A model generated the notes under the pieces. It did no database searches. It was given only the letters and a program-made list of their open reading frames with translations, and was not told where the DNA came from. A stretch of 64,000 nucleotides of DNA. Origin: Cephalopachus bancanus (lineage: Eukaryota; Chordata; Mammalia; Primates; Tarsiidae). Below are positions 12,129 through 24,360 of this stretch, piece after piece; positions within the stretch are counted from its first letter, which is position 1, and each line of letters begins with the position of its first letter. The stretch is taken from positions 17,918,001 through 17,982,000 of the forward strand of contig JAPVLO010000008.1 of the NCBI GenBank assembly GCA_027257055.1. Direction: 5' to 3'. A program made the translations under genes and the position numbers.

Positions 12129-12799
12129 GAAACACAGACATTTTAAAACACATTGTTGTTTATTTGTTAATCTTTTCCTTTATGGTTTGTGCTTTTTGCA
12201 TCTTGCTTCAGAAATCATTTCCTACCCAAAGGAAATAACATTTTCTTTTCAAAATTTTGCTTTTCATGTTTAGGTCTATATTCTACCTGGAATTGAAAAG
12301 TACAGATGGTGCAAATCAGGACCTTACTTTTCTCTAATATGGGTAACAAACAGTTCCAGCATTCACTCATTTGTAATTCCTTTTCTGTTATATATCAAGT
12401 TGTCATATGACAAACATCTTAGCACTCTTTTCTATCCCATTAGCCTGTATGTCTACTCCTGAGCCAATAAAAACATTGTCTTAATAGTTTCATAATTAGG
12501 TGCTAATATCTGATAGAATGAACATTATCCTTCCGCCCACCTCTGTTCTTAAGATTGCTTTGGTTATATTTGGACCATTGTTCTGCCTTACAAATTTTAG
12601 AACAAGCTTGTCAAATTCCATGAAAAAGCTTGTTGGAATTTTGATTTATTTATTCAACAGCAGTTATATATCACTTATTATATGTCAGGCACTGTTCTAA
12701 ATGCTTTACAACTTATCCCGTTTGAATATATACTTATATTTGGAGACATCTTTATGCTGTTGTCTTTCTATTCATGAACAAGTACATGGTAAAGATATG

Positions 12800-13104
12800 G
12801 CTTTTTTTCTTCTTTTTGAGACAGGGTCTTACTCTGTCACCTGAGTTGGAGTTCAGTGGAGTGATCTTTAGCTTACTACAGTCTTGACATCCTGGGCTCA
12901 AGCGTTTCTCCTGCTTTACCCTCCCAAGTATCTAGGACTATTGACACACTACCATGCCCAGCTAATTAAAATTTTTTTTTTTTTGTAAAAAGGGGGTCTT
13001 GTTATGATGTCCAGGCTGGTCTCAAGTTTCTGGGCTCAAGTGATGCTTCTGCCTCGGCCTCCCAAAGCACTGGAATTATAGGTATGAGCCACTGCACCTG
13101 GCTC
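12800..13104 (-). mobile_element. Alu SINE, old J-like form
   Basis: Antisense dimer beginning TTTTTGAGACAGGGTCTTACTCTGT and ending GAGCCACTGCACCTGGCTC. It is heavily diverged and lacks the younger form's diagnostic blocks. Confidence 0.8.
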
Positions 13105-15595
13105 TTCTTTAATATCTTTTAATAAAATTTGATAATTTTCTTCATAATGGTTTTGATGTGTTAGTTAGATTTATTCCTTGGCACTTTGTAAATTTTTATC
13201 ATCATTATAGAGATATCATTTGAAAAGTAACACTTTCTTTTTACATTTTCAGTGTAAAGGAATGCAATATAGATTTTTGTTGTTAACCTTGAGATGCTGC
13301 AACTTTAACTCTCTTCTTAATTCTAGTGATTTCTCTGTGGATTTTCTTGGCTTTTCTAGGTGAAAATTATAACCTTTGTTGGTTAAACTCTTGGTTGAAC
13401 AGAAGTGGTAATAGAACATCTTTATGCTGTTGCCTTCCTATCCATGAACATGGTAAAGATATGGCCTGCTCCAATATCTTTTTTTTTTTTTCCCTTCTTC
13501 CTTTTTAAAAGAGACAGGGTCCTTATTTCATTCCTGACTTTAAAAGAAATCCTCATTTTTACCACTTAAGATAATGTCTGTTCTAGGTATCTGGTAGATC
13601 ATCTTAATTACGTTAAGAAAATTTCCTTCTATTTTTAGTTTTCTGAGAGTTTTTTTCTGTTTGTTTTTGAATTTAATTTTTTAAATCAACACTTTTTTGG
13701 GGTGTATAGTTCTATCAATTTTAACACATGTTTAGTTTTGTGTAAGTGCGGGTATGAGACAGTTCCATCACCCCCAGAACTCCCCTTGTTTCCTTTTGTA
13801 ATCAAATTCCCTCCCAACTTCTAATCCCAGGCAACTGCTGATCTATCCTCTGACATTATAATTTGATTATTTTTAAGAATGTACATTATACAGTATGTAA
13901 CCTTTGAGACTGACCTTTTTTCACTTAGCATAACGCCTGTGAGATTCATCCCAGATCTTGCATGTATCAGTAGCTTGCTCTTTTGTATGACTGAGTAGTA
14001 TTCCATTGTATGGCTATGCCATGTGTTTTTTTTTAAATCCATTCACCCACTGAGGGGCATTTGGGTATTACCAGTTTTTGTGATTATGAATAGAGCTACC
14101 ATAAATATATGTGTGTAGCTTTTTGTGTGAGGGTAATTAAAAAAAAAATTTCTGTAGGAGAACTGCTATATTAAGCATATGTTTAACTTTATTATGAGCG
14201 GCCAAATTGTTTTCCAGAGTGGCTGTACTATTTTGCATTCTTAATAGCGGGGGTTGAGTGTTCCAGGCTCTGAATTCTTACTAGTACTTTGTATCATCAA
14301 AATTTTTTATTTTAACTGTTTTGTATACCCTAAGAGGTATGCAGTAGTATCTCAAGGTGGTTTTAATTTGCATTTCCTTAATGGCAAATGATATTGGGCA
14401 TCTTTTTATGTGCTTTTTTGGACTACTGTATATGTTCTTTGTAAAACATCTAAATCTTTTGCCCATCTTTAAATTGGGTTGTTTGTTTTCTTACTATTGC
14501 ATTTGGAGAGTTTTTTTGAAAAATGTATTCTGAATAAAAATTTTTTGTCAGATATGTCATTTGCAAATATTTTCTTCCAATCTATGGCTTGTCCTTTAAT
14601 TCTGTTAGCTGTGTCTTTTGAAAAGCAACATCTTATGTTTTGATAAAGTCCAATTTATTATTATTTTTAACCAAGACACTAAGAGATGATTCTTTCAATA
14701 CATGTACATGGTATGTCTCTCACTTATTTAGGTGGTCTTTAAAATTTTTAATATATTTTATATCTTATTCTAAGATGTATGATCTATTTTGAATTTATTT
14801 GTTTATAAAGTATGAGGTTGAGGTCTAGGCTTTTTAAAATTTGGTAGATGGGTGTTCAGTTGTTTCAACACCATTTGTGGGGAAAGGTCATCTTTTCTCC
14901 ACTGAAGTGCTTTTGCATTTGTCAAAAATCAATTGGCCATATTTGTGTGGTTCTCTTTCTGGACTTTCTATTCTGTTCTATTGGTTATATGTCTATTCTT
15001 TTGGTGATACCACACTGTCTTGATAACTGTAAGCTTAAATCTTAAAACTAGGTAGTATGATTTCTTCCAACTTTATTCTTCTTCAAAATTATTTTGGCTA
15101 TTTTAGTTCATTTGCCTTTTCATATACATTTCAAAATCAGCTCACATGTATTTACCAACATTTCTACTGGATTTTGGTTGAAATTGTGTTATATCAGTAG
15201 GTCAATTTCTGGAATATTGATGTTATTACTATTTTTAGTCTTTCAGTCTCTGACCATGATATATCTCTCCTTTAATTTATGTCTTCTTTGGTTTCTTACA
15301 TCCGTATTTCATATTTTTCAGCACTCAAATTTTGTTCATGTTTTGCTAGATGTATAACAAGAACTTCATTGGGAGGGGGCTATTGTAAATAATATTGTTT
15401 TTGAAATTTTAGTTTCTAGTTGTTCATTGTTAGTATATAGAAAAATTATTAATTTTTGTGTGTTACTCTTAGATCCTGTGATCTTGCTAAACTGAATTAT
15501 TAGTTCTAGGAGTTTTTTGTATATTTCTTGAGATGTTCTACCTATACAATTGTGTCATTTATGAATAGAGATAGTTTACATTTTTTTCTGTACAA

Positions 15596-15722
15596 TTTCC
15601 TCCCTCCCTCCCTTCTTCCTTTCTTCTTTCCTTCTTCTCTCTCTCTTCCCCTCCATATCCCTCACTCCCTTATTTCCCTTCCCTCCTTCCCTATCTTTCT
15701 TCCTCCTCCCCTCTTTTCTTGC
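15596..15722. repeat. polypyrimidine tract (CCTT/CTTC-rich)
   Basis: About 125 bases on the + strand are nearly all C and T, starting CCTCCCTCCCTCCCTTCTTCC and running to TTTCTTGCC, with only a few A or G bases. It lies inside antisense L1 and is probably expanded simple sequence. Confidence 0.85.
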
Positions 15723-16070
15723 CTTGATGTGTCAGCTAGGACTTCCAATATGAAGTTGAATAGGAATGATGAGTAGACATTTTCCCTTATTCCAGGTTCT
15801 CAGGGAAAAAATACTCCATCTTTCACTCCTTAAGTATGATTTTAGCTGTAGATTTCTTTTGTTGATGCCCTTATCTGGTTGAAGATGCTCCCTTCTATTC
15901 CTAGTTTGCTGAAAGTTTTAAATCATGAATGGATGTTGAATTTTGTCACAAGTTTTTTCTGCATCAGTTGATATGATCATAAGATTATTCTTCTTTAGGC
16001 TGTTAACATGGTGAAATACATTGTTTGATTTTCCAATATTGGACCATCCTTGCATTCCAAGTATAAACTC

Positions 16071-16126
16071 TATGTTACTATATACGTCTATATGTTACTA
16101 TATTTGTCTATATGTTACTATATTCA
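16071..16126. repeat. 20-bp minisatellite, about 2.8 units
   Basis: Units TATGTTACTATATACGTCTA (16071-16090) and TATGTTACTATATTTGTCTA (16091-16110), plus a partial third, sit inside the antisense L1. This is a local tandem expansion of LINE sequence. Confidence 0.9.
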
Positions 16127-17897
16127 GTTTGCTAATAATTTATTCAGGTATTTGCATCTATAGTCATGAGAGATACTGTTCTATAGTTTTTTCTCCCTTG
16201 TATTATATTTGTTTGGTTTTGGTATCAGAATAATGATGGCCTATGAAATGAGTTGGGAAGTTTTCCCTTCTCTTCCATTATCTCAAATTTTGTAGAATTA
16301 ATGTTCTGTTTAGATTTTAGTTTTCTAGAACTTATCATTGAAGCTGTCTGAACTTGGAGTGTTCTTTTCATAATATTCTAAACTGCAAATTCAATTACTT
16401 TAATAGTTATAGGACAATTTAGGTCATCTATTTCATCTTGGGTGAGTTGTGGTAGTTTGAAGTTTTTGAGGAATTGGTTTATTTAATCTAAGTTGGGAAA
16501 TTTATGTGTATAGAGTTGTCCATAGCAGTATTTTATTATTTTTTTCAATGTCTGAAGGGTCTGTGTTGAGACATTCTCTTTTATTCCTGATATTGGTGAT
16601 TTGTATCTTTTATTTTCTTTTTCTTGCTATCTTCAGTCTTGTTATAGACTTATCAGTTCTATTGATCTTTTAAAATAGTCATGTTTAGGGTTGATGAATT
16701 TTCTTTATTGTTCTTTTGTTTTCAATGTCATTGATTTTTTTCTTTTATCATCATTATTTTCCTCCTTTTTTCTGATTTGGGATTAATTTGCTTTTCTTTT
16801 TCTATTTTACTAAGCTTATATTATTGATTTGAGAACTCTTTTTTCTAATTAAACATTTGATGCTATACATTTTTTAATACATCACTTTAGTTGCATCTCA
16901 CACATTTTGATAAATTGTATTTTCATTTTTAGTCAGTTTGAAATATCTTATAATTTCCCTTGACATTTACTGTTTGACCCATGAATTGCTTACAAGTAGT
17001 TTGTTTAATTCACAAGTGATTAGAGATTTTCCTGTTATCTTTATGTTACTGACTTCCAGTCAATTTTATTTTGGTCAGACAACATATTTTGTATGCTTTT
17101 AGTTCTTTTAAGTTTAGTAAGGTTTATTTTATGACCCAGGACTCATTCTACCTTGGCGAATATTCTATTCTGCTATTTCTGCGTAGAATTATCTATAAAT
17201 GTCAATTATATTCAGTTGGTTGATTATGATGTTAAATTCTATATCCTTGCTGATTTTCTGATTAATGGTTCTATTGATTACTGGGAGATGAGTATTAAAC
17301 CAAAATTATGGAGTTACCTGCTTATTTTTTCACTTCTGTTAGTTTTGCTTCCTGTATTTTAAAGCTCTGTTATTACATGTGTGCACATTTAGGGCTGTTT
17401 TATCTTCTTATGAATTGAATCTTTTATTATTATGTAATTTCTTTAAAAAAAATCCCTGGTAGCTTTCCTTTTTTCTGAAATCTACTTTGTCTGATATTAA
17501 TGCAGCCACTCCTGCTATTTGTTGATTAATGTTTGCATGGTATATGTTTTCTTACCCATTTACTTTTAGCAATTTTATAGCATAATACTTGAGATGAGTT
17601 TCTTGTAGGCCTCATATGATTGGGTAATTATAAAGTCCATCTCACAATTTCTGTCTTTTACTGGTGTATTCAGACCACTTATATTTAATTTAATATTGTA
17701 ATGTTTGGATTTAACTCTACCATTTTATTATTTATTTTCTGTCTGTTCCCTCTGCATTTTGTTTTTCTTCTTCTCTTTTCTGCCTACTTTTGGAATATTA
17801 TAACTTTTTTTAGTCTTTTATTTTGTCTTATCTCTAGTGTTTCACTGAGATTTTCTACCTTTCATTCATTTCCAGAGTGTTTGCTTTTCTTTTCTCT

Positions 17898-17900
<3 letters not shown>

Positions 17901-17934
<34 letters not shown>

Positions 17935-18204
17935 TTGGAGTCTCACTCTGTCACCCAGACTGGAGTGCAGTGGCCGCTCCCGGCCACTGCAGCCTCGACC
18001 TGCTGAGCTCCGGCGATCCTTCCGCCTCAGCCTTCCAAGTAGCCGGAATGACAGGCATGCACTACCACGCCTGGCTGATTTTTTGATTTATTGTAGAGAT
18101 GAGGTCTCACTGCCCAGGTGGGTCTCGAACCCACAGGCTCAGGCAATCCACTCACCTCAGCCTCCCAAAAGCGCGGGATTACAGGCTGAGCCACCGAGCC
18201 CGGC
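17901..18204 (-). mobile_element. Alu SINE (lineage-specific form)
   Basis: Antisense Alu with a long T run (complement of the A-tail) at the left and GCCACCGAGCCCGGC at the right. The target-site duplication TCTCTGAG occurs at 17893-17900 and 18205-18212. It carries all diagnostic features of the window's common Alu form. Confidence 0.9.
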
Positions 18205-18474
18205 TCTCTGAGTATTTTTATAATAGCTTTTAAAAGTCTTTGTTAGATAATTCTAACACTGTGCCATTTCAACATTGATGTCTTTTGTGTTTCCCTATGC
18301 ATGTTCAGTTTGATTTCTTCTTTTTTTTGGTCCTTAATATGCAAAGTCATTTTGAATTTAATTATGAGCACTTTAAATATTATCTGATGAAACTCTGGGT
18401 CTTGTGTAAAGCCTATGTAGAATGTTGATATTTTTGTTTTGGCAACCAGTTGACCCAGTTGGTTTCAGATTGAA

Positions 18475-18774
18475 AGTTTTTTTTTTGTTGTTGTTGTTTT
18501 TTGAGTTGGAGTCTCACTCGGTCACCCAGACTGGAGTGCAGTGGCCACTCCCGGCCACCGCAGCCTCGCCTGCTGGGCTCTGGCGATCCTTCCGCCTCAG
18601 CCTTCCGAGTAGCCGGAATTACAGGCATGAGCTACCACGCCCGGCTGATTTTTTGATTTATTGTAGAGATGAGGTCTCGCTGCCCAGGCGGGTCTCGAAC
18701 CCGCGGGCTCAGGCAATTCACTCACCTCAGCCTCCCAAAGGCGCGGGATTACAGGCTGAGCCACCAAGCCCGGC
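18475..18774 (-). mobile_element. Alu SINE (lineage-specific form)
   Basis: Antisense Alu with the short flanking repeat GATTGAAAGT / GACTGAAAGT on its two sides. It keeps CpG-rich blocks (GGGTCTCGAACCCGCGGGC), suggesting fairly recent insertion. It stands about 540 bases from a sense Alu, as an inverted pair. Confidence 0.9.
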
Positions 18775-19317
18775 TAGACTGAAAGTCTTGATAGCTTGTG
18801 GGTCATGACTAGAATTTCAGTTTTGTTTTCAAAACCTTCGCAGTGCCACTTAGATTTGTCCCATGTGTGTCACTCAGTTATCAGTGTGGGATGAGTACTG
18901 GTCAATCTGTTTGTTCAGTTCTTAAGGTCTATGATATGCTGGCTAGAGTCAGAGTCACTCATGTGCTGTCAGTGATGAGTCCAGGAGTTCACAGAACCTC
19001 ACTGGTTTGCTTTTCTGAGCTTCTCCTTTCCTCAATATCCTTTCTACATTTTGGGTCCCTGTGGCTTACCTTTTAGATCTCTGGCCAGAAACCTGGAGCT
19101 TTTCAGTCGCTCTCTTCCCAAGATTTTTTCTGAATCCTGGACCAGTGGGCAGAAAGAGAGTGAGAAAAAAACAAAATGCAATGGGGATTTACTCCATTCT
19201 CTTGGTACCACTATTCCTCTAATCAGAGCGGGATATATTCCTTTCTCAGAGTCTTGGAGGCTTGTAGGCCGCTGGATGCTTGAGTGCAAGATAACAGACA
19301 AAAGAAAAAAAAATACA

Positions 19318-19612
19318 GAGCCGGGCTCAGTGGCTCAGCCTGTAATCCCGCGCCTTTGGGAGGCTGAGGTGAGTGGATTGCCTGAGCCCGCGGGTTTGAG
19401 ACCCGCCTGGGCAGCGAGACCTCATCTCTACAATAAATCAAAAAATTAGCCGGGCGTGGTAGCGCGCGCCTATAATTCCGGCTACTCGGAAGGCTGAGGA
19501 GGAAGGATCACCAGAGCCCAGCAGGTCGAGGCTGCCGTGGCCGGGAGTGGCCACTGCACTCCAGTCTGGACAGCCGAGTGAGACTCCAACTCAGAAAAAA
19601 AAAAAAAAAAGG
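19318..19612 (+). mobile_element. Alu SINE (lineage-specific form), sense
   Basis: Begins AGCCGGGCTCAGTGGCTCAG and ends in an A-rich tail. The flanks share AAAAAAATACAG. The RNA polymerase III B-box region reads GGTTTGAGACC in this copy. It shows the lineage linker ACAATAAATCAAAAAATTAG and the right arm GGTCGAGGCTGCCGTGGCC. Confidence 0.92.
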
Positions 19613-19989
19613 AAAAAAATACAGATTTCCCTCAGTTTGAGAATTATGAGATCCATTTCTCACTCTTGTGTCCAAACTGGAAGGATTCACCTGGAGCTTT
19701 CTTCATTCATGCTGATGTCCACTTGGACTGCCTTGAGGTAAGGCCGGAGTATACTAGAGGGATAAATGGAAATCTTATCACTAGTTTGATGGTACTTTGA
19801 ATTCTGGTCTTTTCCCTTAATTTGTCTGCTACTATTGTTTTCAGCCTTTCATCCTCAAATAGTTGTTCCATGCATTTCGTCCAGGTTTATAGCTGCACTA
19901 GGTGGGAGAGATAGGGCAGAGTGCCTAATCTTTTTATATTTTGTTTTTGTTTGTTTTGTTTATATTTTCTTTGATCATGAGTAGATCTG

Positions 19990-20530
19990 AGGTGATCTTT
20001 TTGTTTTCTTTGATAATCTCTTAGCATGCTAAATTATATTATGAGAGTAATAGAGTCTCTAATATTCTTAACTTCTGTGACAAGCTTAATTTATTTAAAC
20101 TATGTAATAAAAATTTGTTTTCTACATTCAGCTTGATAACATTTTATTGACTATTATTTTACATATGCTCAAAATTGACCTATAATTTTCCTTTCATGTA
20201 TTGTTGGTTTTGTAGAACAGTATGTCTCTGGTACAGTTTGTATACGTTTTGATTGATCTGTTCCTTGAACGTTTGAAAGAACTTGATTGTAAAACTACTT
20301 AGATTGGGTGTTTTCTTGTATCTTTTATTTTCCTTTGGTAGATTATTGTTTTATTACAGATTTAATTTCCTTAATGGTATAAGGTCTATTCAGATAATAT
20401 TTCTCTATCACTTCTTGAATCTGTTTTGATGTTAATTTTTTATTGGCATTTGTCCATTTCAACTGCTTTTAAATGTATCAAGATAAAGTTGTTCATAGTT
20501 TTCTACAAGTGCACTGTTAATATATGTAAA
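19990..20530 (-). mobile_element. old L1, antisense RT-region fragment
   Basis: Very AT-rich text with antisense L1 RT landmarks: 'ttccttgaacgtttgaaagaacttgattgtaaa', 'tcacttcttgaatctgttttgatgttaattttt' and 'tatcaagataaagttgttcatag'. An ancient, highly diverged fragment. Confidence 0.6.
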
Positions 20531-22055
20531 GGGATGTGTGTGTGTGTGTTTGTATATATGTACTTGTATTGGCATTTTATCCTATGCACTCAATCACTTT
20601 AAGCTGGTGAGCATTTTCCTAGCACACTCTATTGAAAGTCCTTTGAATCAATAAACTCTCTGTTGTATGGTTCTGGATTGAGTGCAATATTCACAACTTT
20701 TGTGTTTTAGAGAAGATTTTGACTGATAGTGACTTCTATGTTGCGGCTAAAATGTTGTATATCCATCTTGTTCACTTTCAAAATGGGGCTAAAACGCGTT
20801 AGTAACATCATGAAAAGATTAAACTTTCTCAGTCCTTCTTTTGGTGCGTTTCTCTTTTAAATACTTATCCCCACATGCTGGCTTTAAGATTTACTTAGCT
20901 TCTGTGAAGTGGAAAGCCAGTCTCTCTACTTTATGAAAATTGGTCTCCAGGTATACTGAAAGAGTGCTAGACTAGCAGATAACTGGACAGAGATTTGTTA
21001 GTGACTATCTGAGTCCTTCTTCTAGGAGTTACCTGAGTTTTCAGGCATCAATGTGTTTGGGACTCGGTAGCCAGTGCTCCCCTGGGCTTTGTGAGGTGTG
21101 GTGCCCTGGGAGTCCAGCATCCTGGGTCATCTTTCTGCATGTCTCCTGACTAGCTGTTGCAGGGTCTGCAGAATCTGTGTCAGTGACTCATGTAAGAAAA
21201 TGGGTAGACTGACTTCATATGAGACTGGAATGACCATTTTCATTCAGTGTCACCTAAAATGTCATTCCATGAATGCTGTTGAGTCAAGAAGGACCAGCCT
21301 TGTGATTTCAGGCAGTCACCCTGCCTCCTTGAGCTTCAGTGTTCAGGGTGGGTGGGTGTCACTGTGATCCTAGAGGGTCTTAGGGCCCAACTTTGGCATG
21401 CTTGGGCCACATTGTCCAGAAAGGAAACTGAAACTTGAGGAGTCTGGAATGGGCTGCTAATGAGGCAGCCCTACAGGGGCAGGGGCTGAAGGGGCAGTCT
21501 TAGAAGGGCGAAGATTCTAATAGGCACCTTCCATGGAACAGCAAATTAAGTGCTCGGATTTCCTCCCTGTGTTCTTTCTCCCTCGGCTCCTGTCACCTTG
21601 GCTAGAACCCAGATAGAACTGAGTTGCCGCTTGGGGGCCATCACCATGGTTTTCAGGGGCTCCCCAGGAGGCTGGTGCAGAGGCTTGAGTTCTCACTTCA
21701 AGGAGGATGCCTATTGCCTTTGAGAGCCACCCAGGAGGGCTTAGAAGCTTCCACTTGACAACAGTTTCCCTCCCAGGACCCAACAGGCCTGCCGAGGAAT
21801 GTTCTCTCTTATTCTGGAGAGGCTTCTGAGCTGCTCCCCGCTTCCTTTCAATCTCCTTTGTTTTTAAGCTTGACCTTCAGAAAACTGTCAGGTGAGGGAC
21901 ATGATGTCTTGGGCTCTCCACTCACTGCCTCTGCTCACAGCTGAAAAAGAGATTCTGCTGCAAAAGAAAGTTGAGGCCACCAGCCTAGATCATCTACCTC
22001 TGATTGTCTATGGGTGTGATAAGGACAACTTTATATTAGGGTCAACCTGTCTTCC
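20531..22055. other. unassigned sequence, no gene seen
   Basis: Mixed unique-looking sequence. Overlapping open frames of about 90 codons on both strands show no domain. A short GTGTGTGTGTGTTTG run is at 20535-20550. Confidence 0.4.
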
Positions 22056-22180
22056 ATTGCGCAAGATGCAAGTCCCAGCTGTGTCATGCCCATGGTATGA
22101 TCTTGGGCAGCCCACTTTCCCTCTCTGGGCCTGCGTTCTTCCAGTGCAAAGGGAAGATTTTGAGGTATCTCTTCTAGCCG
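22055..22180 (+). repeat. MIR SINE, sense
   Basis: Contains 'agtcccagctgtgtcatgcccatggtatgatcttgggcagcccactttccctctctgggcct', a decayed MIR 3' half. Confidence 0.7.
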
Positions 22181-22287
22181 GGATGGTCTATATGCCCATG
22201 ATTCCAACACAGTCAATTAAACTGTGCAGAACTTGACACAGAGATGCGTAGAGTTATGCCAAGGAAGGGACAAAGGTCTGGTGGAAA

Positions 22288-22640
22288 GAGAAAGAGTTTT
22301 GGAGTCAGACAGACATGGGGTCAAATCACCACTGACCAGGACAGTACTCTTATAGAATCACTGCTGGCCCAAATGTACCTTTGTGCAAATTAGAAAAAAT
22401 GACTCCCCCTCTGAAATCATTCTCTGCCAGACAATTTTCATGACAAATATATAAATCCTTGGTGCCTACGATGTGACTAGTGCTCCCTAGAGTTGTGCAG
22501 TGCACAACCTGCCCAGCTATACATAACAGTTGTGTCCATGGGCGAGTTACTTCTTTGGGCTCCTTTTTATTCATCTGGCAAAATAAAATAAAATAAAATA
22601 ATAATGCCTATCTCATAGGGTAGTGCTGAGGACAGAAATA
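22288..22640 (+). repeat. MIR SINE, sense, split by about 190 bases
   Basis: The left half reads 'gttttggagtcagacagacatggggtcaaatcacc' (22298-22335). The right half reads 'gggcgagttacttctttgggctcc', then a pure (AAATA)n tract at 22580-22600 and 'taatgcctatctcatagggtagtgctgaggac'. The intervening bases are not MIR and may be an old insertion. Confidence 0.55.
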
Positions 22641-23321
22641 TGTGGAACAAGTCCAGGGCTCATGAGGGAGGTTGCCCTGGAAATGTGAATTTCCTTTCTC
22701 TTTTTGTCAGGATCTCTGTGCCTGTGATGTGGTCTTCAGGACCCAACGCACCTGTCCCTTCCCAAAGAGCAGCAAGTGGTGGCCTAGTGTCTCCGTGGGG
22801 GGGATTGGAGCTTGGAAACACACCCTGTCAGCTTGTCCCAGCTTCTTCTGGTTCTCTGGAGTTCATTCCAAGCTGCCTTGGAATGCTGCCTCTGCTGTCC
22901 CTGTGGGAGGGAAAGGGGAGCCCCCCAGGGACAGAGTTAGTCACCTGGGGGTGCAGAGTGGTGTCAGAGTTGTAAGGCAGTAGGGAGGCTCAAGAGAGCT
23001 GGGGCTAGAAAGGAAGAATGGCCTGGGCTGTGAGGAGCTCCTGCCTGGCAGACAGCGACCTTGGGGAGCCCTCCACACGGGTGGGGTAGGGGGACACAGG
23101 CTGTTCGTGCTTAACTCTGCCCTACCCAGCAGGTAGGAGAGAAACACTGGATCACTCACTGGGTCAGTCTGTGGGGAGCTGATGGAGGCCTTTGAGACCC
23201 CTGGTTAAGGAGCTCTGGAGCTTTCGTGACACAAAGGTGTTGAAAAGACTCTAAGCTCATTAGCAAAAGATCTTGTGAGATAGAAAATGAAGACTGCCAC
23301 AGTCCTCCAGGCAGTTAGGGG

Positions 23322-23364
<43 letters not shown>

Positions 23365-24019
23365 CAGAGTGCTTTGATGAAAAAATGTCCCTTTTACAAA
23401 GGGAGATGAGAAAAACATATCATCAGGCATGTCCCGTGAAGGTTTATAGTATGCGTTCTAGAAGCACAGGCCACCTCACCACCCCTCAACATTGTTTTGC
23501 TGGAATAAGTCCTTTTAGTGGGGACACTGTGGAAGTTTAAAAAATCCAGCCAGGTTGCCAATATGTGAGGAGGCACTGCCTTCTTTGAAAGTGGATGCCG
23601 GTCAGTTTGCCCTTAATGTTTCATTTCTTTCTGGTTCATAAATACATAGGTGCATATTTTGATAGTTTTTTAAAAAAATAATCAAGGTGATCCCTGAAGG
23701 TCCAGCCAGATGCCCAGGTTTCTGGGGTGCCCTTCACCTCCAGGATGCCTTTCCCCTCCTCTCCTTAGGCAGAGCTGGGTGTTCTCCACCCCCCTTCCTG
23801 AGGCAGAGCTGGGTCTTCCCTGCCCCCTGTTTTTTTCTAAGTTCATTTTTCCTACATAAATCAAAGGTGCTGGACACACAATTTTGTACACTTTTCAGTA
23901 TTTTTTCCCCTTGTTAATAGTAAAACAAAAGGACCAGAGCAGAGTTCAGACTTTTTGGGCTCCTGGAAGCGTCTGGAAGCAGAATTTCAGGACATCCTTT
24001 ACCTAATTCTGTAGTAGAC
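22641..24019. other. unassigned GC-richer sequence with a TG tract
   Basis: No gene recognised. A (TG)n run with a GCGCGC end is at 23322-23365. Two 40-base blocks sharing 'aggcagagctgggt.ttccc' lie at about 23768-23815. Overlapping frames near 22640-22983 are on one strand but in different phases, with no domain. Confidence 0.4.
23322..23365. repeat. (TG)n dinucleotide microsatellite
   Basis: About 20 TG units followed by GCGCGCGTGC. Likely length-polymorphic. Confidence 0.95.
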
Positions 24020-24360
24020 GTTTATTGAGATTTATGTGTCACACCCATGCTCAGTGGTGAGGATACAGAGGGTCTTAAGAAAGTGTCCCTACTTTTATGA
24101 AACACACATGTTATTAAAAAAAAGTAGACCGTACGCAAATAATACCACCACCAACACCTACCTCTCATGAAGTATCTCATCACAATCATGTGCCAAGGTG
24201 GTACTAGGTGGTTCACATATTTTATCTCTCATCCTGACAACCCTGAGAGGTAAGTAGTATGACTTATTTTTACTTACAAGGGAAGGCACTCAGAGGTTCA
24301 GTAAGACAGCAGAGAAGTCAGGATTCCAAGTCAGGTCTGTCTGACTCCAAGATCTGCAGT
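24020..24360 (-). repeat. L2 and MIR fragments, antisense
   Basis: The left part 'cgtttattgagatttatgtgtcac...ctcagtggtgaggatacagagg' resembles antisense L2 3' end. The right part 'tttatctctcatcctgacaaccctgagaggtaagtagtatgacttatttttacttacaagggaaggcactcagaggttcag' is antisense MIR core. The GTAAGT here is part of the MIR text and not evidence of a splice site. Confidence 0.6.

Larger units (their letters stand above)
11460..13650 (-). mobile_element. old L1 (L1M), antisense, ORF2 region
   Basis: Antisense L1 text is continuous around two Alu insertions. It includes 'gttgcctgtctacttta', 'tgtaggagttcttcacgtattttgtacactagt', 'ttttcctttatggtttgtgctttttgcatc' and 'tctattcatgaac'. After the Alu at 12800-13104 it resumes with 'cttctttaatatcttttaataaaa'. 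The frame is fully degraded. A duplicated 47-base piece is described separately. Confidence 0.75.
13650..17900 (-). mobile_element. old L1 (L1M), antisense, 3' end through ORF2
   Basis: Begins with an L1M-type 3' region, 'gtatagttctatcaattttaacacatg', then 'atgactgagtagtattccattgtatgg', 'aatccattcacccactgaggggcatttgggt' and 'gtggttttaatttgcatttccttaatg'. These are the antisense ORF2 C-terminus and 3' UTR. It continues through antisense RT ('cattgtttgattttccaatattgg', 'atgatggcctatgaaatgagttggga') toward endonuclease-proximal sequence. No frame is open for long. It contains a pyrimidine tract and a 20-bp minisatellite listed separately. Confidence 0.85.
18205..19985 (-). mobile_element. old L1 5' region, antisense
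   Basis: Text such as 'tttgttagataattctaacactgtgcc', 'gatgaaactctgggtcttgtg' and 'ggaccagtgggcagaaagag' is antisense L1M 5' UTR/ORF1-proximal sequence. It is interrupted by Alus at 18475-18774 and 19318-19612, and continues the antisense block to the left. No coding potential is left. Confidence 0.55.

Noticed and set aside
16060..16130. Possible CRISPR-like or satellite repeat
   Set aside because: Fewer than three adjacent 20-bp units with no spacers, inside an L1 in a primate genome.
24251..24258. GAGGTAAGTAG as a splice donor
   Set aside because: Part of antisense MIR text; no acceptor or coding frame to pair with it.
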